Shown here piece by piece: positions 10,220 to 18,526 of a stretch of DNA of 22,058 nucleotides. Within the stretch, counting starts at the first letter, position 1, and every line of letters begins with the position of its first letter. The stretch comes from Lysobacterales bacterium UBA5700. Its GTDB lineage: Bacteria; Pseudomonadota; Gammaproteobacteria; Xanthomonadales; Xanthomonadaceae. The position numbers and the translations under genes were made by a program. The stretch is taken from the NCBI GenBank assembly GCA_002420085.1, contig DIHI01000134.1:1-22058 (forward strand). Direction: 5' to 3'. The notes beneath the pieces are model-generated. The model was not told the DNA's origin, did not search any database, and was given only the letters and a program-made list of their open reading frames with translations.

Positions 10220-11142
10220 GGTCGGATCTCCTTGGGACGACGGGGCGGGACGGCGGGGTGGGCGTGGCGTTCGATGGCGTGGACGCGGGTCGCGACCACC
10301 AGGGCGACGCCCAGGATAACGGCAGTGCCGGCCAGCAACAGGCGGATGGTCAGCGGTTCGCCCAGCCAGAGCACGCTGGCGGCTGCCGCCAGCACCGGCA
10401 CCGACAGTTGCAGGGTGGCGGCACGACTGGCGCCGAGGCCGGGCAGGGCACGGTTCCAGATGACATAGCCCAATGCCGAAGTCAGCGCGCCCGAGATCAC
10501 CGCCAGCCCGAGCGCGTCGATCTCGAAGCGCGCCCAGGGCAGGCCGATCAGCCACACCGGCAGCGCCATCAGGGCGGCACGGTTGAAGTGGCCCGAGGTG
10601 GCATCGAGCGGATCACCGGCACGACGCCCGATCAGTGAGTAGCCGGCCCAAGCCAGGCCGGCCACCGCCATCAGGGCTGCCGCCCACAGCGGTGGCGCGT
10701 CGGCACCCGGCGCCAGCAGCCAGACCAGGCCGGCACAGGCGCCAAGCCAGCCGAACCAGCCCAGCAGACCCAGGCGCTCGCCCTCGCGCAGGCCGACCGC
10801 GAACATCGCGATCTGGACGGTTCCAAACAGGATCAGGGCACCGAGACCGGCATGCAGGCCGAGGTAGGCGAACGAGAACGCGACCGCGTAGAGAAATAGA
10901 CAGCCGGCTGCCAGCCAGTCGCGTTGCGATCCGGCGATCCGCACCGGTCGGCCGCGCCAGGCCATCAGCAGCCACAGCATCGCCGCACCCGCCAGCAGCC
11001 GCACCGTGGTGTAGCTGGCGGCATCCCCGCCGGCATCGTGCAGAGCCAACCGCGCCAACAGGGAATTGGCCGCCAGGGGCAGCAGCGCGGCGGCTCCGAT
11101 CCAGACCGCACGCCGTCGTTCATTGCGGTCGATGTCGGTCAA
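10216..11142 (-). CDS. EamA/DMT-superfamily transporter
   Basis: This 308-residue protein has about ten hydrophobic helices in two EamA repeats, the second beginning near residue 150, as in drug/metabolite exporters (RhaT/YdcZ-like). It probably exports a metabolite or amino acid; the substrate cannot be inferred. The start is TTG at 11142, overlapping the stop of the upstream DUF456 gene by four bases (TTGA); no ATG or GTG lies nearby in frame, so the TTG is plausible although its ribosome site is weak. The stop overlaps the start of the PQQ-dehydrogenase gene, so the three genes form one coupled unit. Confidence 0.88.
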   Translation of the reverse strand: MTDIDRNERRRAVWIGAAALLPLAANSLLARLALHDAGGDAASYTTVRLLAGAAMLWLLMAWRGRPVRIAGSQRDWLAAGCLFLYAVAFSFAYLGLHAGLGALILFGTVQIAMFAVGLREGERLGLLGWFGWLGACAGLVWLLAPGADAPPLWAAALMAVAGLAWAGYSLIGRRAGDPLDATSGHFNRAALMALPVWLIGLPWARFEIDALGLAVISGALTSALGYVIWNRALPGLGASRAATLQLSVPVLAAAASVLWLGEPLTIRLLLAGTAVILGVALVVATRVHAIERHAHPAVPPRRPKEIRP

Positions 11143-11624
11143 AACAGCAAGGCCAGCAGGAACCAGCCGAGCATGATGCCGCCGATCGCCAGTTTGGCGA
11201 CCGCGCCGATGATCATGCCGATCCAGGTGCCGACCCCGACCCGCGAGGCCAGACCGAGTTCACGGCCATGGACGATTTCTCCGGCGACCGCCCCGATGAA
11301 TGGCCCGAGCAACAGGCCGGGCAGTCCGAAAAACAGGCCGACCAGGGTGCCGATGGCGGCTCCGATCAAGCCGGAGCGACTGGCGCCGACCCGTTGGGCA
11401 CCCAGCAGACTGGCAACGAAGTCGAGGATCTGGGCCAGGGCCGCCAGCACGCCGAGCACCACCACGCTGGTCAGGCTGATCTGCTCGAACGCGCCGACCC
11501 AGGCGGCCAGCAGCATGCCGGCGAACACCAGGGGCAGGCCGGGCAGGGCCGGCATCACCACGCCGATGAACCCGATCAGCATCAGTACTGCGGAGAGGAC
11601 ATAGAGCGCGATTTCACCGGTCAT
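11139..11624 (-). CDS. DUF456 family membrane protein
   Basis: A 161-residue, very hydrophobic protein with about five or six membrane segments rich in Gly and Ala. The N-terminal run GFIGVVMPALPGLPLVFAG and the Gly-rich central part (GLIGAAIGTLVGLFFGLPG) are typical of DUF456, whose function is unknown. The ATG at 11624 is chosen because GGAAG lies five bases upstream; in-frame starts further up would add a charged stretch outside the family. It is the first gene of the three-gene minus-strand unit and is divergent from the metallo-hydrolase gene, sharing a 59-base gap. Confidence 0.85.
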   Translation of the reverse strand: MTGEIALYVLSAVLMLIGFIGVVMPALPGLPLVFAGMLLAAWVGAFEQISLTSVVVLGVLAALAQILDFVASLLGAQRVGASRSGLIGAAIGTLVGLFFGLPGLLLGPFIGAVAGEIVHGRELGLASRVGVGTWIGMIIGAVAKLAIGGIMLGWFLLALLF

Positions 11625-11683
11625 GATGACTTCCATCGATCGATCGGCTGATAGTGTAGCTTTCCCCATGGACAGGAATTCGC

Positions 11684-12694
11684 ATGCGCCGAATCGATTG
11701 CCAGCACGACATCCACACGCTCGACACCGGTTTCATCCGGTCCGAATTCGCAGCCGCCTACCTGGTCATCGAGCGCGGTCGTGCGGCCTTGATCGACTGT
11801 GGCAGCACACATTCACGATCGGCCCTGCTGGCAGCCATGGCAGCCCGTGGCATCGCACCGGCAGCGGTTGATTACCTGATCGTCAGCCACGTCCATCTCG
11901 ACCATGCCGGTGGTGCCGGGGCGATGCTCGCGCACCTGCCCAATGCCCGTCTGGTCGTCCATCCGCGTGGTGCCCCGCACATGATCGATCCTTCCCGGCT
12001 GATCGCTGGAGCGACCGCCGTCTACGGGGCTGAGCGGGTCGCGCAGGACTATGGTCATGTGCAGCCGGTGCCGGCCGAGCGACTGATCGAGGCCGCTGAC
12101 GGTTTTCAGGTCGATCTGGCCGGGCGGGTGCTGGAATGCCTGGACGCGCCCGGTCATGCTCGACATCATCTGGTGGTCTGGGATGCCCGCGCCCGCGCCT
12201 TCTTCACCGGTGACTGCTTCGGTGTCGCTTATCCGGATCTCGACGGCAGTGTCGGGCCATTGGCAATTCCGACGACCACCCCGGTGCAGTTCGAGCCGGA
12301 GGCGATGGTGGCGACCATCGGCCGGATGATGGCGCGCCGGCCGGAAACCATGTATCTGACCCATTTCGGCTCGATCCCGGCCGACCCGGCCATCGCCGTG
12401 GGTCTGCTGCGCCTGATCGAGGAGATGGTTGCCGCCGCTGAAGCGAGCGCGCGGTCGGAGGGTTCCTCGCACGATCTGCGCGAACGTCTCGCGGCACTCT
12501 ACCTCAGGCGAGCCCGCGAGTGCGGCGTATCCGGATCGGATGCCGCGATCCGTGAACGTCTGGCGGTGGACATCGAGTTGAATGCCCAGGGTCTTGAGGT
12601 CTGGCGCGCACGGTCGCATGCCCGGAGCACCGTTGCAGCCAGCCACGACCGCGCTGGTCGGCTTGGCCGCATCGTCGTGCCGGACGGGACTTGA
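11684..12694 (+). CDS. Metallo-beta-lactamase-fold hydrolase
   Basis: The 336-residue protein has the zinc motif HVHLDH at 69-74, followed by His158 (in APGH), Asp177 (in FTGD) and His227 (in LTHFGS), so the set of metal ligands for a two-metal glyoxalase-II-like site is complete. The C-terminal 100 residues are helical and then Arg-rich. The specific substrate is unknown; it could be a thioesterase or lactonase-like enzyme. AGGA at 11674-11677 lies six bases before the ATG. It is divergent from the DUF456 gene across a 59-base gap that must hold both promoters; no clean sigma70 pair is visible there. Confidence 0.9.
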   Translation: MRRIDCQHDIHTLDTGFIRSEFAAAYLVIERGRAALIDCGSTHSRSALLAAMAARGIAPAAVDYLIVSHVHLDHAGGAGAMLAHLPNARLVVHPRGAPHMIDPSRLIAGATAVYGAERVAQDYGHVQPVPAERLIEAADGFQVDLAGRVLECLDAPGHARHHLVVWDARARAFFTGDCFGVAYPDLDGSVGPLAIPTTTPVQFEPEAMVATIGRMMARRPETMYLTHFGSIPADPAIAVGLLRLIEEMVAAAEASARSEGSSHDLRERLAALYLRRARECGVSGSDAAIRERLAVDIELNAQGLEVWRARSHARSTVAASHDRAGRLGRIVVPDGT

Positions 12695-12902
12695 CAGAAC
12701 TGCCGATTGCTGTCTCGCTTTTTCTGAATGGCCGATGTACGATTGACCCGCTGCGTTTGCCAGGGTCACCGTGAATCGTGACCCGATGCGGTAGATCGTC
12801 CCGATCCGCTACATCGCGTCGTTTCGCTCCTCCTTGCAACCAGCGCCCGCGTCGGGTCACCCCGCCCGGCGTTTATCAAAACCGTTCAAGGAGTAGTTGC
12901 GC
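12691..12902 (+). promoter_or_regulatory. Long leader and candidate promoter of the cold-shock gene
   Basis: The 208 bases between the hydrolase stop and the cold-shock start hold no gene. A perfect -35 hexamer TTGACA at 12691-12696 overlaps the upstream stop codon, but the -10 at 17-base spacing is poor; TACGAT at 12738-12743 is an alternative -10. Either would leave a leader of roughly 150 bases or more. GATCG-TCC-CGATC near 12792-12804 can form a small hairpin. Long structured leaders are typical of cold-induced csp genes, so a temperature-responsive leader is plausible but unproven. Confidence 0.4.
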
Positions 12903-13112
12903 ATGTCGGATCGTCAGACCGGAACCGTCAAATGGTTCAATGACGCCAAGGGCTTTGGCTTCATCAGCCGCGAAAACGGCGAGGACGTGTTCGTCCATTT
13001 CCGCGCCATCCAGGGCACCGGCTTCAAGTCCTTGCAGGAAGGCCAGAAGGTGAGCTTCAAGGTGGTTCAGGGCCAGAAGGGCCTGCAAGCCGATGAGGTC
13101 ACCCCACTCTGA
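12903..13112 (+). CDS. Cold-shock domain protein (CspA family)
   Basis: A 69-residue single cold-shock domain that binds single-stranded RNA and DNA and melts RNA structure. It starts with [16 protein letters not shown], including RNP1 (KGFGFI, 16-21), and has RNP2 (VFVHF, 29-33). The length is exactly that of the family. AAGGAG at 12888-12893 lies nine bases before the ATG at 12903, which decides against the TTG two codons upstream. It is followed by an intrinsic terminator. Confidence 0.97.
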   Translation: MSDRQTGTVKWFNDAKGFGFISRENGEDVFVHFRAIQGTGFKSLQEGQKVSFKVVQGQKGLQADEVTPL

Positions 13113-13143
13113 GCCGGTAATTTCTGCCGCGATTCCGTCTCGG

Positions 13144-13176
13144 AAAACCCCGGTCGCTCTCGGCCGGGGTTTTTTT
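13144..13176 (+). terminator. Rho-independent terminator after the cold-shock gene
   Basis: AAAACCCCGG (13144-13153) pairs perfectly with CCGGGGTTTT (13164-13173) over a 10-base loop, followed by a T-run to 13176. The upstream A-run gives a shorter T-tract on the other strand, so it may also stop transcripts of the convergent molybdopterin oxidoreductase gene, which ends at 13194. Confidence 0.92.
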
Positions 13177-13193
13177 CGGCCCGATCGAGGTGC

Positions 13194-15305
13194 TCAGGCC
13201 GCGCCGGCGTCCAGCCAGACCTCGATTCCGTTCAAGGCGGCATTGCCGGATACCGGATCGATCTGTTCCGGATCGGTCAGATCGTTGTAGCTGGCGCCGA
13301 CCACGCCACTGGCCAGCCGCTGCGGGTTGCGTCCGTGGCCATGGCCGAAGCCATGCGGTAGACAGACCGCGCCGGGGCGAACGTCGGTGCTGGCGCTAAG
13401 ATCGACCGGAATCGCACCGCGTCGCGAGCGCAGACGCGCCGATGCCCCGTCGGCCAGGCCGCGCGCCGCCAGGTCATTCGGGTGGACCAGCAACTGATGC
13501 CGGCTGCGGCCCTTGATCAAGCGCGGGGCGTTGTGCATCCAACTGTTGTTGCTGCGGATGTCGCGCCGACCGAACAGACGCAGGCTGCCCGGCTGGCCGG
13601 TCTCGGTGTAGGTCTGCTCCGGGCTCAGGCGGGCCAGTTCGGCGAGCAGGATGGCCGGTGCGCATTCGATCGCAGCCGATGGCGTTTCCAATCGATCAAG
13701 CAACGAGGGTCGCAGCGGTCCGAGGTCGAGGCCGTGTTCGGCGGCGGCCAGTTCGCTCGGGTCGAGGCCGCTGAGGGCAATCGCATGGGCGATCAGCCGG
13801 TCGGGTTCGGGCAACGGGTTGAATGGCACGCCCTTGTGACGAGCAATCGCGCTCGCCAGGGCGGTCAGTATCTCCCAGTCGCCGCGCTCGTCGGCGCCGC
13901 GCGGGTACAGCGGGCGATTGATGCGTGCGATCCGGCGTACCGCGAAGGCATTGAAGATCGAATCGTAGTGGCTCTGGCTCAACGACGAGGCCGGCGGCAG
14001 CACCAGATCGGCATGGCGGCTGGTTTCGTTGAGGTAGATGTCGATCGCGATCCGGAGATCGAGCCCGGTCAGTGCCTGTTCCAGGCGACTGCCGTCCGGG
14101 GTCGAGAGGACCGGATTGCCGGCGATGCTGATCAGGGCACGCACCTGGCCCGGTCCTGGCGTCAGCATTTCTTCGGCCAGGGCGGCCACCGGGAGTTCAC
14201 CGGCGAATTCGGGCAGGCCGCGCACCCGGCTGTGCCAGCGGCCGATGCCACCCGCCGAGGTGCCGGGGCCGGTGATCGGCACGATCGGCTGGTTGACCAG
14301 CGCGCCACCCTCACGATCGAGATTGCCGGTGTACAGGTTGGCGAGTTGGATCAACCATTGGCAGAGACTGCCGTGTGCCTGGGTGGAAACCCCCATGCGA
14401 CCGTAGACGACACCGCCATCGGCCTGCCAGAGTCCTTCGGCGACGCTGGCGATGTCAGCCTCGGACAGGCCGCAGGCGGCGGTCAGATCGGCGATCGCGA
14501 ATCGAGCCAAGGCGTCGATCGCCTGCTCGAAGCCGACCAGGCGGCCCTGATAGCGGTCCAGCCGGGGTGGCCCGAGCGCGGTCAGCCGGCGCAGCAGGCC
14601 GATCAGGAAAAAGACATCGCCGCCGGGCCGAATCGGCAGATGCCGGCTGGCCAGGGCGGCGGTTTCGGTTCGGCGCGGGTCGACCACCACCAGGGTGCCG
14701 CGTTCGGTCAATGCCTTCAGCCGCTTGGGCATGCCGGGCGCGGTCATCAGACTGCCGTTGGAAGCGACCGGATTGGCGCCGAGCATGAGCAGGAAGCGCG
14801 TCCGGTCGAGATCCGGGATCGGCAGCAGGAACTGATGTCCGAACATCAGCCGATTGACCATCTGGTGTGGCCATTGATCGACCGAGGATGCGGAATACGT
14901 GTTGCGGCTGCGCAGCAGCTTCAGCAGGGGCGGCAGGTAGGCGAACGAACCGAAGTGATGGACATTGGGATTGCCGAGGTAGACCGCGACTGCATCATCG
15001 CCGTGGGCGGACTGGATTTCGGCGATGCGCTCGCCAGCCCAGGCGATCGCCTCATCCCAGCCGATTTCCTCGAAGTGCCCGCCGCGCCGCCGCAGCGGGC
15101 GGCGCAGACGGTCGGGATCGGCTTCCAGATCGAGGATGGCATTGCCTTTGGGGCAGATGAAGCCGCGACTGAACGGGTCGAGGACATCGCCGCGAATCGC
15201 CTGTGGGCGACCGTCGCGCATCCGGAATTCGAGGCCACAGATCGCCTCGCACAGATCGCAGGCACGGAATCGCACCTGGTCGGCGTTGCCGATGTCCTCG
15301 GCCAT
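13194..15305 (-). CDS. Molybdopterin (bis-MGD) oxidoreductase, formate dehydrogenase/DMSO reductase superfamily
   Basis: The 703-residue protein carries an N-terminal [4Fe-4S] motif Cys16-x2-Cys19-x3-Cys23-x27-Cys51, followed by the molybdopterin domain (GANPVASNG near 187-195, VVVDPRRTETA) and the C-terminal dinucleotide-binding domain (from SNNSWMHN through LVHPNDLAARGL). It lacks a Tat signal, so it should be cytoplasmic. At the position where formate dehydrogenases carry Cys or Sec it shows SASSVDQWPHQ (138-148), so the Mo ligand, if protein-derived, would be Ser or Asp. The reaction is unknown; many relatives are loosely called formate dehydrogenase. The ATG at 15305 lies three bases after the stop of the peroxiredoxin gene, so the pair is surely cotranscribed. 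No electron-transfer subunit is adjacent. Confidence 0.9.
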   Translation of the reverse strand: MAEDIGNADQVRFRACDLCEAICGLEFRMRDGRPQAIRGDVLDPFSRGFICPKGNAILDLEADPDRLRRPLRRRGGHFEEIGWDEAIAWAGERIAEIQSAHGDDAVAVYLGNPNVHHFGSFAYLPPLLKLLRSRNTYSASSVDQWPHQMVNRLMFGHQFLLPIPDLDRTRFLLMLGANPVASNGSLMTAPGMPKRLKALTERGTLVVVDPRRTETAALASRHLPIRPGGDVFFLIGLLRRLTALGPPRLDRYQGRLVGFEQAIDALARFAIADLTAACGLSEADIASVAEGLWQADGGVVYGRMGVSTQAHGSLCQWLIQLANLYTGNLDREGGALVNQPIVPITGPGTSAGGIGRWHSRVRGLPEFAGELPVAALAEEMLTPGPGQVRALISIAGNPVLSTPDGSRLEQALTGLDLRIAIDIYLNETSRHADLVLPPASSLSQSHYDSIFNAFAVRRIARINRPLYPRGADERGDWEILTALASAIARHKGVPFNPLPEPDRLIAHAIALSGLDPSELAAAEHGLDLGPLRPSLLDRLETPSAAIECAPAILLAELARLSPEQTYTETGQPGSLRLFGRRDIRSNNSWMHNAPRLIKGRSRHQLLVHPNDLAARGLADGASARLRSRRGAIPVDLSASTDVRPGAVCLPHGFGHGHGRNPQRLASGVVGASYNDLTDPEQIDPVSGNAALNGIEVWLDAGAA

Positions 15306-15308
15306 GGC

Positions 15309-15983
15309 TCAGCGCCGGGGTTGCAGCAGATGCCGGCCGGCGGCGATCTCGCGTGCGGCGGCCAGGATCACCGCGCCCGGCACCCGGATGCGGTAGTCGG
15401 GATGGACGTAGGCAAACTGGAGCACGCCATCGCCGTCGAACAGGAACACCCCCGGTGCCGGCAACAGGCCATGATCACGGCCGGCGGCCGCTGCCAGGTC
15501 GAGACCGGCACCGCGATAACGTTCCAGGGTCGGCTGATCGAGTCGGAAGGCGATCCCGAATGCCTTCATGGCCTCGGCATCACTGTCGGAAATCAGGGTG
15601 TAGTCCAGTTCGGTCTTGCCCAGGGTTTCGTTGAGCTTCTCCGGAGAATCCGGACTGACCGCGACCAACGAGTAGCCGAGCGACTTCAGTTCCGGGTGGA
15701 TCAGACGCAGGTCGGCCAGTTGCAGGTTGCAGAACGGACACCAGCCGCCACGGTAGAACACCACCACGGTCGGTCCCGAGACGACCGACGCGAGGGCAAT
15801 CTCGGCGCCATCGCGATCACGCACCCGCGCCTCGGGCACGGTCCGTCCAGGCAGCAGGGGGGTCACTTGCTCGGCGGTCTCGGCCACGCCGGGACCGGCG
15901 TGATCGTGACCAAGGGCGGGGCTACTGGTCAAACCGGCCAGGATCAGGGCGGCCGACAGGATGGACAGCAGGGTGGTTTTCAT
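15309..15983 (-). CDS. Exported peroxiredoxin-like (AhpC/TSA) protein
   Basis: This 224-residue thioredoxin-fold protein has a Sec-type signal peptide (positive start MKTT, hydrophobic core, likely cut after ALG at 25), which places it in the periplasm. The redox centre is RGGWCPFCN with Cys82 and Cys85, a CxxC arrangement seen in AhpC/TSA-type 'peroxiredoxin-like' proteins. The C-terminal half keeps the family's PGVFLFDGDGVL strand. The ATG at 15983 is chosen for the signal peptide and for GGAG seven bases upstream. It is the first gene of a two-gene unit with the molybdopterin oxidoreductase. Peroxide reduction is the likely activity, but disulfide reduction is possible. Confidence 0.88.
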   Translation of the reverse strand: MKTTLLSILSAALILAGLTSSPALGHDHAGPGVAETAEQVTPLLPGRTVPEARVRDRDGAEIALASVVSGPTVVVFYRGGWCPFCNLQLADLRLIHPELKSLGYSLVAVSPDSPEKLNETLGKTELDYTLISDSDAEAMKAFGIAFRLDQPTLERYRGAGLDLAAAAGRDHGLLPAPGVFLFDGDGVLQFAYVHPDYRIRVPGAVILAAAREIAAGRHLLQPRR

Positions 15984-16045
15984 CGTGGATCTCCATTTTC
16001 GTGAGGTGGTTCGCAGCCCGAGGTTGGTTGCGATCGTCGGACATC

Positions 16046-16074
16046 TTGCACGACCGGGCACGGGCTGTTATGTT
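16046..16074 (+). promoter_or_regulatory. Candidate extended -10 promoter for the minor pilin operon
   Basis: TTGCAC (16046-16051) and TATGTT (16069-16074) are separated by 17 bases, and TG at 16066-16067 one base before the -10 makes it an extended -10. Transcription would start near 16081 and leave a leader of about 150 bases before fimT. It lies in the 247-base gap between the divergent peroxiredoxin and fimT genes, in which no further gene is seen. Confidence 0.5.
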
Positions 16075-16230
16075 CGCGTCTAGCGACGAGCGGATGTTTC
16101 TGGCCGACAAGCGGTTTTGTACGGTCTCAAGGCGCACCGAATTGTCGCCGTTAACCCAGTAGACTGCCACCACATTTTCGCGTCACCCGTTCCACATGCG
16201 ATCCATGCTCACGACAGGGGGTGAGCAGAC

Positions 16231-16878
16231 ATGCGTAAGCGGCTGAAAGGAGACGCCCGGCTCCAGGCCGGCGTGTCGTCCCACACCATTGCCCATACAG
16301 GGCTGGGCGCTGATCCCGGCCACACCCAGCACCGGTTCGACCGAAGTGCTGGCTTCTCGGTGGCTGGATTCACCCTGATCGAACTGCTGATCGCCCTGGC
16401 CGTGGTCGCCATCCTGACCACGATCGCGATCCCGTCGATGGCCGATCTGATCCGTCGCAACCGCATCGCGGTCGCCAACAACGATCTGGTCGCCGCTTTC
16501 CAGCATGCGCGGGCGGAAGCATTGAATCGCGGACGGCCGGTCACGGTCTGTCCGACCCTCGACCAGGCCACCTGCGCCAACCAGGCCGACTGGTCGGTCG
16601 GCTGGCTGGTCGCGATCGACACCGCCACCACGGGCGCACCCAATCTGCAACAGATTCTGCAAGTCGGCGAGGCCAGTGCGCCGTCGGCCCGGGCGATTGC
16701 CGAGGCCGGCGCCGGTCATTTCCGCTTCGCGCCGACCGGTCAGGTCGAGTGGGGCGTCGCAGGCGGCGCCGAGCGTGCGATCCGGGTCGATGCTTCCGGT
16801 TGCAAGAATCAGGAGGCCCGTCGGGTCATCGTCAACCGGATCGGTCGGGTCCGTTCGGAGCCTGCACCATGCGCATGA
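16231..16878 (+). CDS. fimT: Minor pseudopilin FimT/GspH family
   Basis: The 215-residue prepilin contains the type III signal G46 followed by FTLIELLIAL, with Glu at +5 (E51) after the predicted PilD cleavage and N-methylation site. The C-terminal domain has the GspH/FimT pattern of paired cysteines and a RFAPTGQVEW-like strand. The leader before cleavage is 46 residues, unusually long; the start is supported by GGGGGTGAG at 16217-16225. An in-frame GTG at residue 44 would leave only three leader residues and no ribosome site. It opens the minor pilin operon and overlaps pilV. The protein should help prime type IV pilus assembly in the inner membrane. Confidence 0.9.
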   Translation: MRKRLKGDARLQAGVSSHTIAHTGLGADPGHTQHRFDRSAGFSVAGFTLIELLIALAVVAILTTIAIPSMADLIRRNRIAVANNDLVAAFQHARAEALNRGRPVTVCPTLDQATCANQADWSVGWLVAIDTATTGAPNLQQILQVGEASAPSARAIAEAGAGHFRFAPTGQVEWGVAGGAERAIRVDASGCKNQEARRVIVNRIGRVRSEPAPCA

Positions 16879-17366
16879 AACATGCTGGCCCGTCGGGCCG
16901 TCGACGTCAGCCGGGCGGTCGTGTGCGAGCGGCAGGTTTCTCCCTGCTCGAAGTCCTGATGGCCCTGATCGTCACCAGCATCGGCATCCTCGGACTGGCC
17001 TCCATGCAATTGCTGGCATTGAAGCAGAACTACAATGCTCAAGTACGTGCAGAAGTGGTGCAGATCTCGCATGCCATCATCGAGAGCATGCGTGCCAACC
17101 GCGCGGCCGCTCTGGCCGGCGAGTACGACATCGGCTATGCCGATCCGTCTCCTGCTGCCGGCGTATCGATGGCCGCCCGCGACCTGGTCTATTGGCGGCA
17201 GCGGATCGGCGCTGCCCTGCCGGCCGGTGAGGGTGCGATCGATGTCGATGCCGTTGCCGGCACGGCGACCATCTCATTGCGCTGGGACGATGCTCGGGGC
17301 CTGGGCGGCGCGGAAAATCCGACGCCGGGCGATCTCCTCGAATTTCAGGTGGTGACCGAACTGTGA
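16869..17366 (+). CDS. pilV: Type IV pilus minor pilin PilV
   Basis: The 166-residue prepilin has an Arg-rich 23-residue leader ending AAG, then FSLLEVLMALIVTSIGILGLASMQ with Glu at +5, the hallmark of PilV (GILGLAxMQ is typical). Of two ATGs six bases apart, 16869 is preferred because GGAG lies eight bases upstream; 16875 would give a neat ATGA overlap with the fimT stop. Either way it overlaps fimT. It acts with PilW, PilX and PilE as part of the pilus-tip initiation complex. Confidence 0.9.
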   Translation: MRMKHAGPSGRRRQPGGRVRAAGFSLLEVLMALIVTSIGILGLASMQLLALKQNYNAQVRAEVVQISHAIIESMRANRAAALAGEYDIGYADPSPAAGVSMAARDLVYWRQRIGAALPAGEGAIDVDAVAGTATISLRWDDARGLGGAENPTPGDLLEFQVVTEL

Positions 17367-18526
17367 GCCGAATCGCTACCCGCGCTCCGATCACCCGCAT
17401 GCTGGCGGACCGGCCCTGGCGCAGCCAGCAGCACGGCCTGCCGCCTACCGGATTTTCTTTGGTCGAACTGATGGTCGCCCTGGCGCTGTCGGTGCTGCTG
17501 ATCGGCGCCATCCTCCAGGTCTACATGGTCAACAAGCGGACCTTTCTCAAACAGGATCAGGACAGCATCGCTCGGGAAAGTGGTCGGTTTGCCATCGAAA
17601 CCATGGCCCGCGATCTGCGCATGGCCGGGTTGCTGGGGTGTGGCTCGTTCAGTCTGACCGGACGCAGCATCCCGGTCCGTAGCTACCTGAACGTGACCGA
17701 CTTCCCATATGCCATCGAGACCGGCCTGCGTGGCTTCGATGCCACCGGTACCGGCCTCGGCAGCGCCGTGGTCCTGGCCAGTGTCAATCCGGCTCCGGGC
17801 GGAACCTGGGCGCCGGCACTGCCGCCGGCACTGGCCGGACAGGTTCTTCCGGGCAGCGATGTCGTGGTCATTACCGGCATCGAATCGGCCGGCTGGCGGC
17901 TGGTCAGTCCATTCACCACGGGCGCACAGATCTTCGTGGAAACCCCGAACGACATCGCCCGCGGCGACATCCTGCTGGTCAGCGACTGCAATCAGGCACA
18001 GGTGTTCCAGGCGTCGGCGATCGGTGGCGGTGGCGCCAATGTGACCGGTGCGCCGGCTGCACTCACCCCTGGCAATGCCACGCCGATCGCGACCCGAGGG
18101 CCAGCCGGGCCGTTCGGTGATGGCAGTGAAGTCTCACGGGTACGTTCGCTGGCGTATTACATCGGTCAAGGCGCCGATGGCCGCCCGACCCTGATTCGAC
18201 AGTCGGTGCAGACCACCTCGGCCAGCACGGCCGATCTGGTTCGTGACGAACTGATCAGCGATGTCGAGACCCTGCAACTGACCTATGGCATTGATGACGA
18301 CGGTGACTTCCGGATCGATCGCTTCGATTCTGCCGATGCCGTTGCCGATTGGGGCAGGGTCCGCTCGGTCCACATCGGCGTGCTGATCCGCACCCCGAAC
18401 GAAGTCCTGCCCGATGGCGGCGCCGTGGTCTACCCGGTCAACGAAGTCGATGTCACTGCGCCCAATGATCGTCGCCAGCGTTGGCCCCTGACGATCAATG
18501 TCGCCCTGCGGAATCGCCTGCCATGA
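17363..18526 (+). CDS. pilW: Type IV pilus minor pilin PilW
   Basis: The 387-residue prepilin has a 30-residue leader ending PTG, then FSLVELMVALALSVLLIGAI with Glu at +5, and a large C-terminal beta-rich domain ending in the WPLTINVALRNR-type strand common to PilW. The GTG start at 17363 overlaps the pilV stop by four bases (GTGA), and the stop overlaps the pilX start by four bases. This supports tight translational coupling of the minor pilins at fixed ratios. Confidence 0.92.
   Translation: MSRIATRAPITRMLADRPWRSQQHGLPPTGFSLVELMVALALSVLLIGAILQVYMVNKRTFLKQDQDSIARESGRFAIETMARDLRMAGLLGCGSFSLTGRSIPVRSYLNVTDFPYAIETGLRGFDATGTGLGSAVVLASVNPAPGGTWAPALPPALAGQVLPGSDVVVITGIESAGWRLVSPFTTGAQIFVETPNDIARGDILLVSDCNQAQVFQASAIGGGGANVTGAPAALTPGNATPIATRGPAGPFGDGSEVSRVRSLAYYIGQGADGRPTLIRQSVQTTSASTADLVRDELISDVETLQLTYGIDDDGDFRIDRFDSADAVADWGRVRSVHIGVLIRTPNEVLPDGGAVVYPVNEVDVTAPNDRRQRWPLTINVALRNRLP

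Noticed and set aside
13482..16004. An 840-codon open frame on the plus strand
   Set aside because: It runs antisense to the molybdopterin oxidoreductase and the peroxiredoxin-like gene, both with clear family motifs; its translation has no recognisable domain. Long antisense frames are expected in GC-rich DNA with this codon bias.
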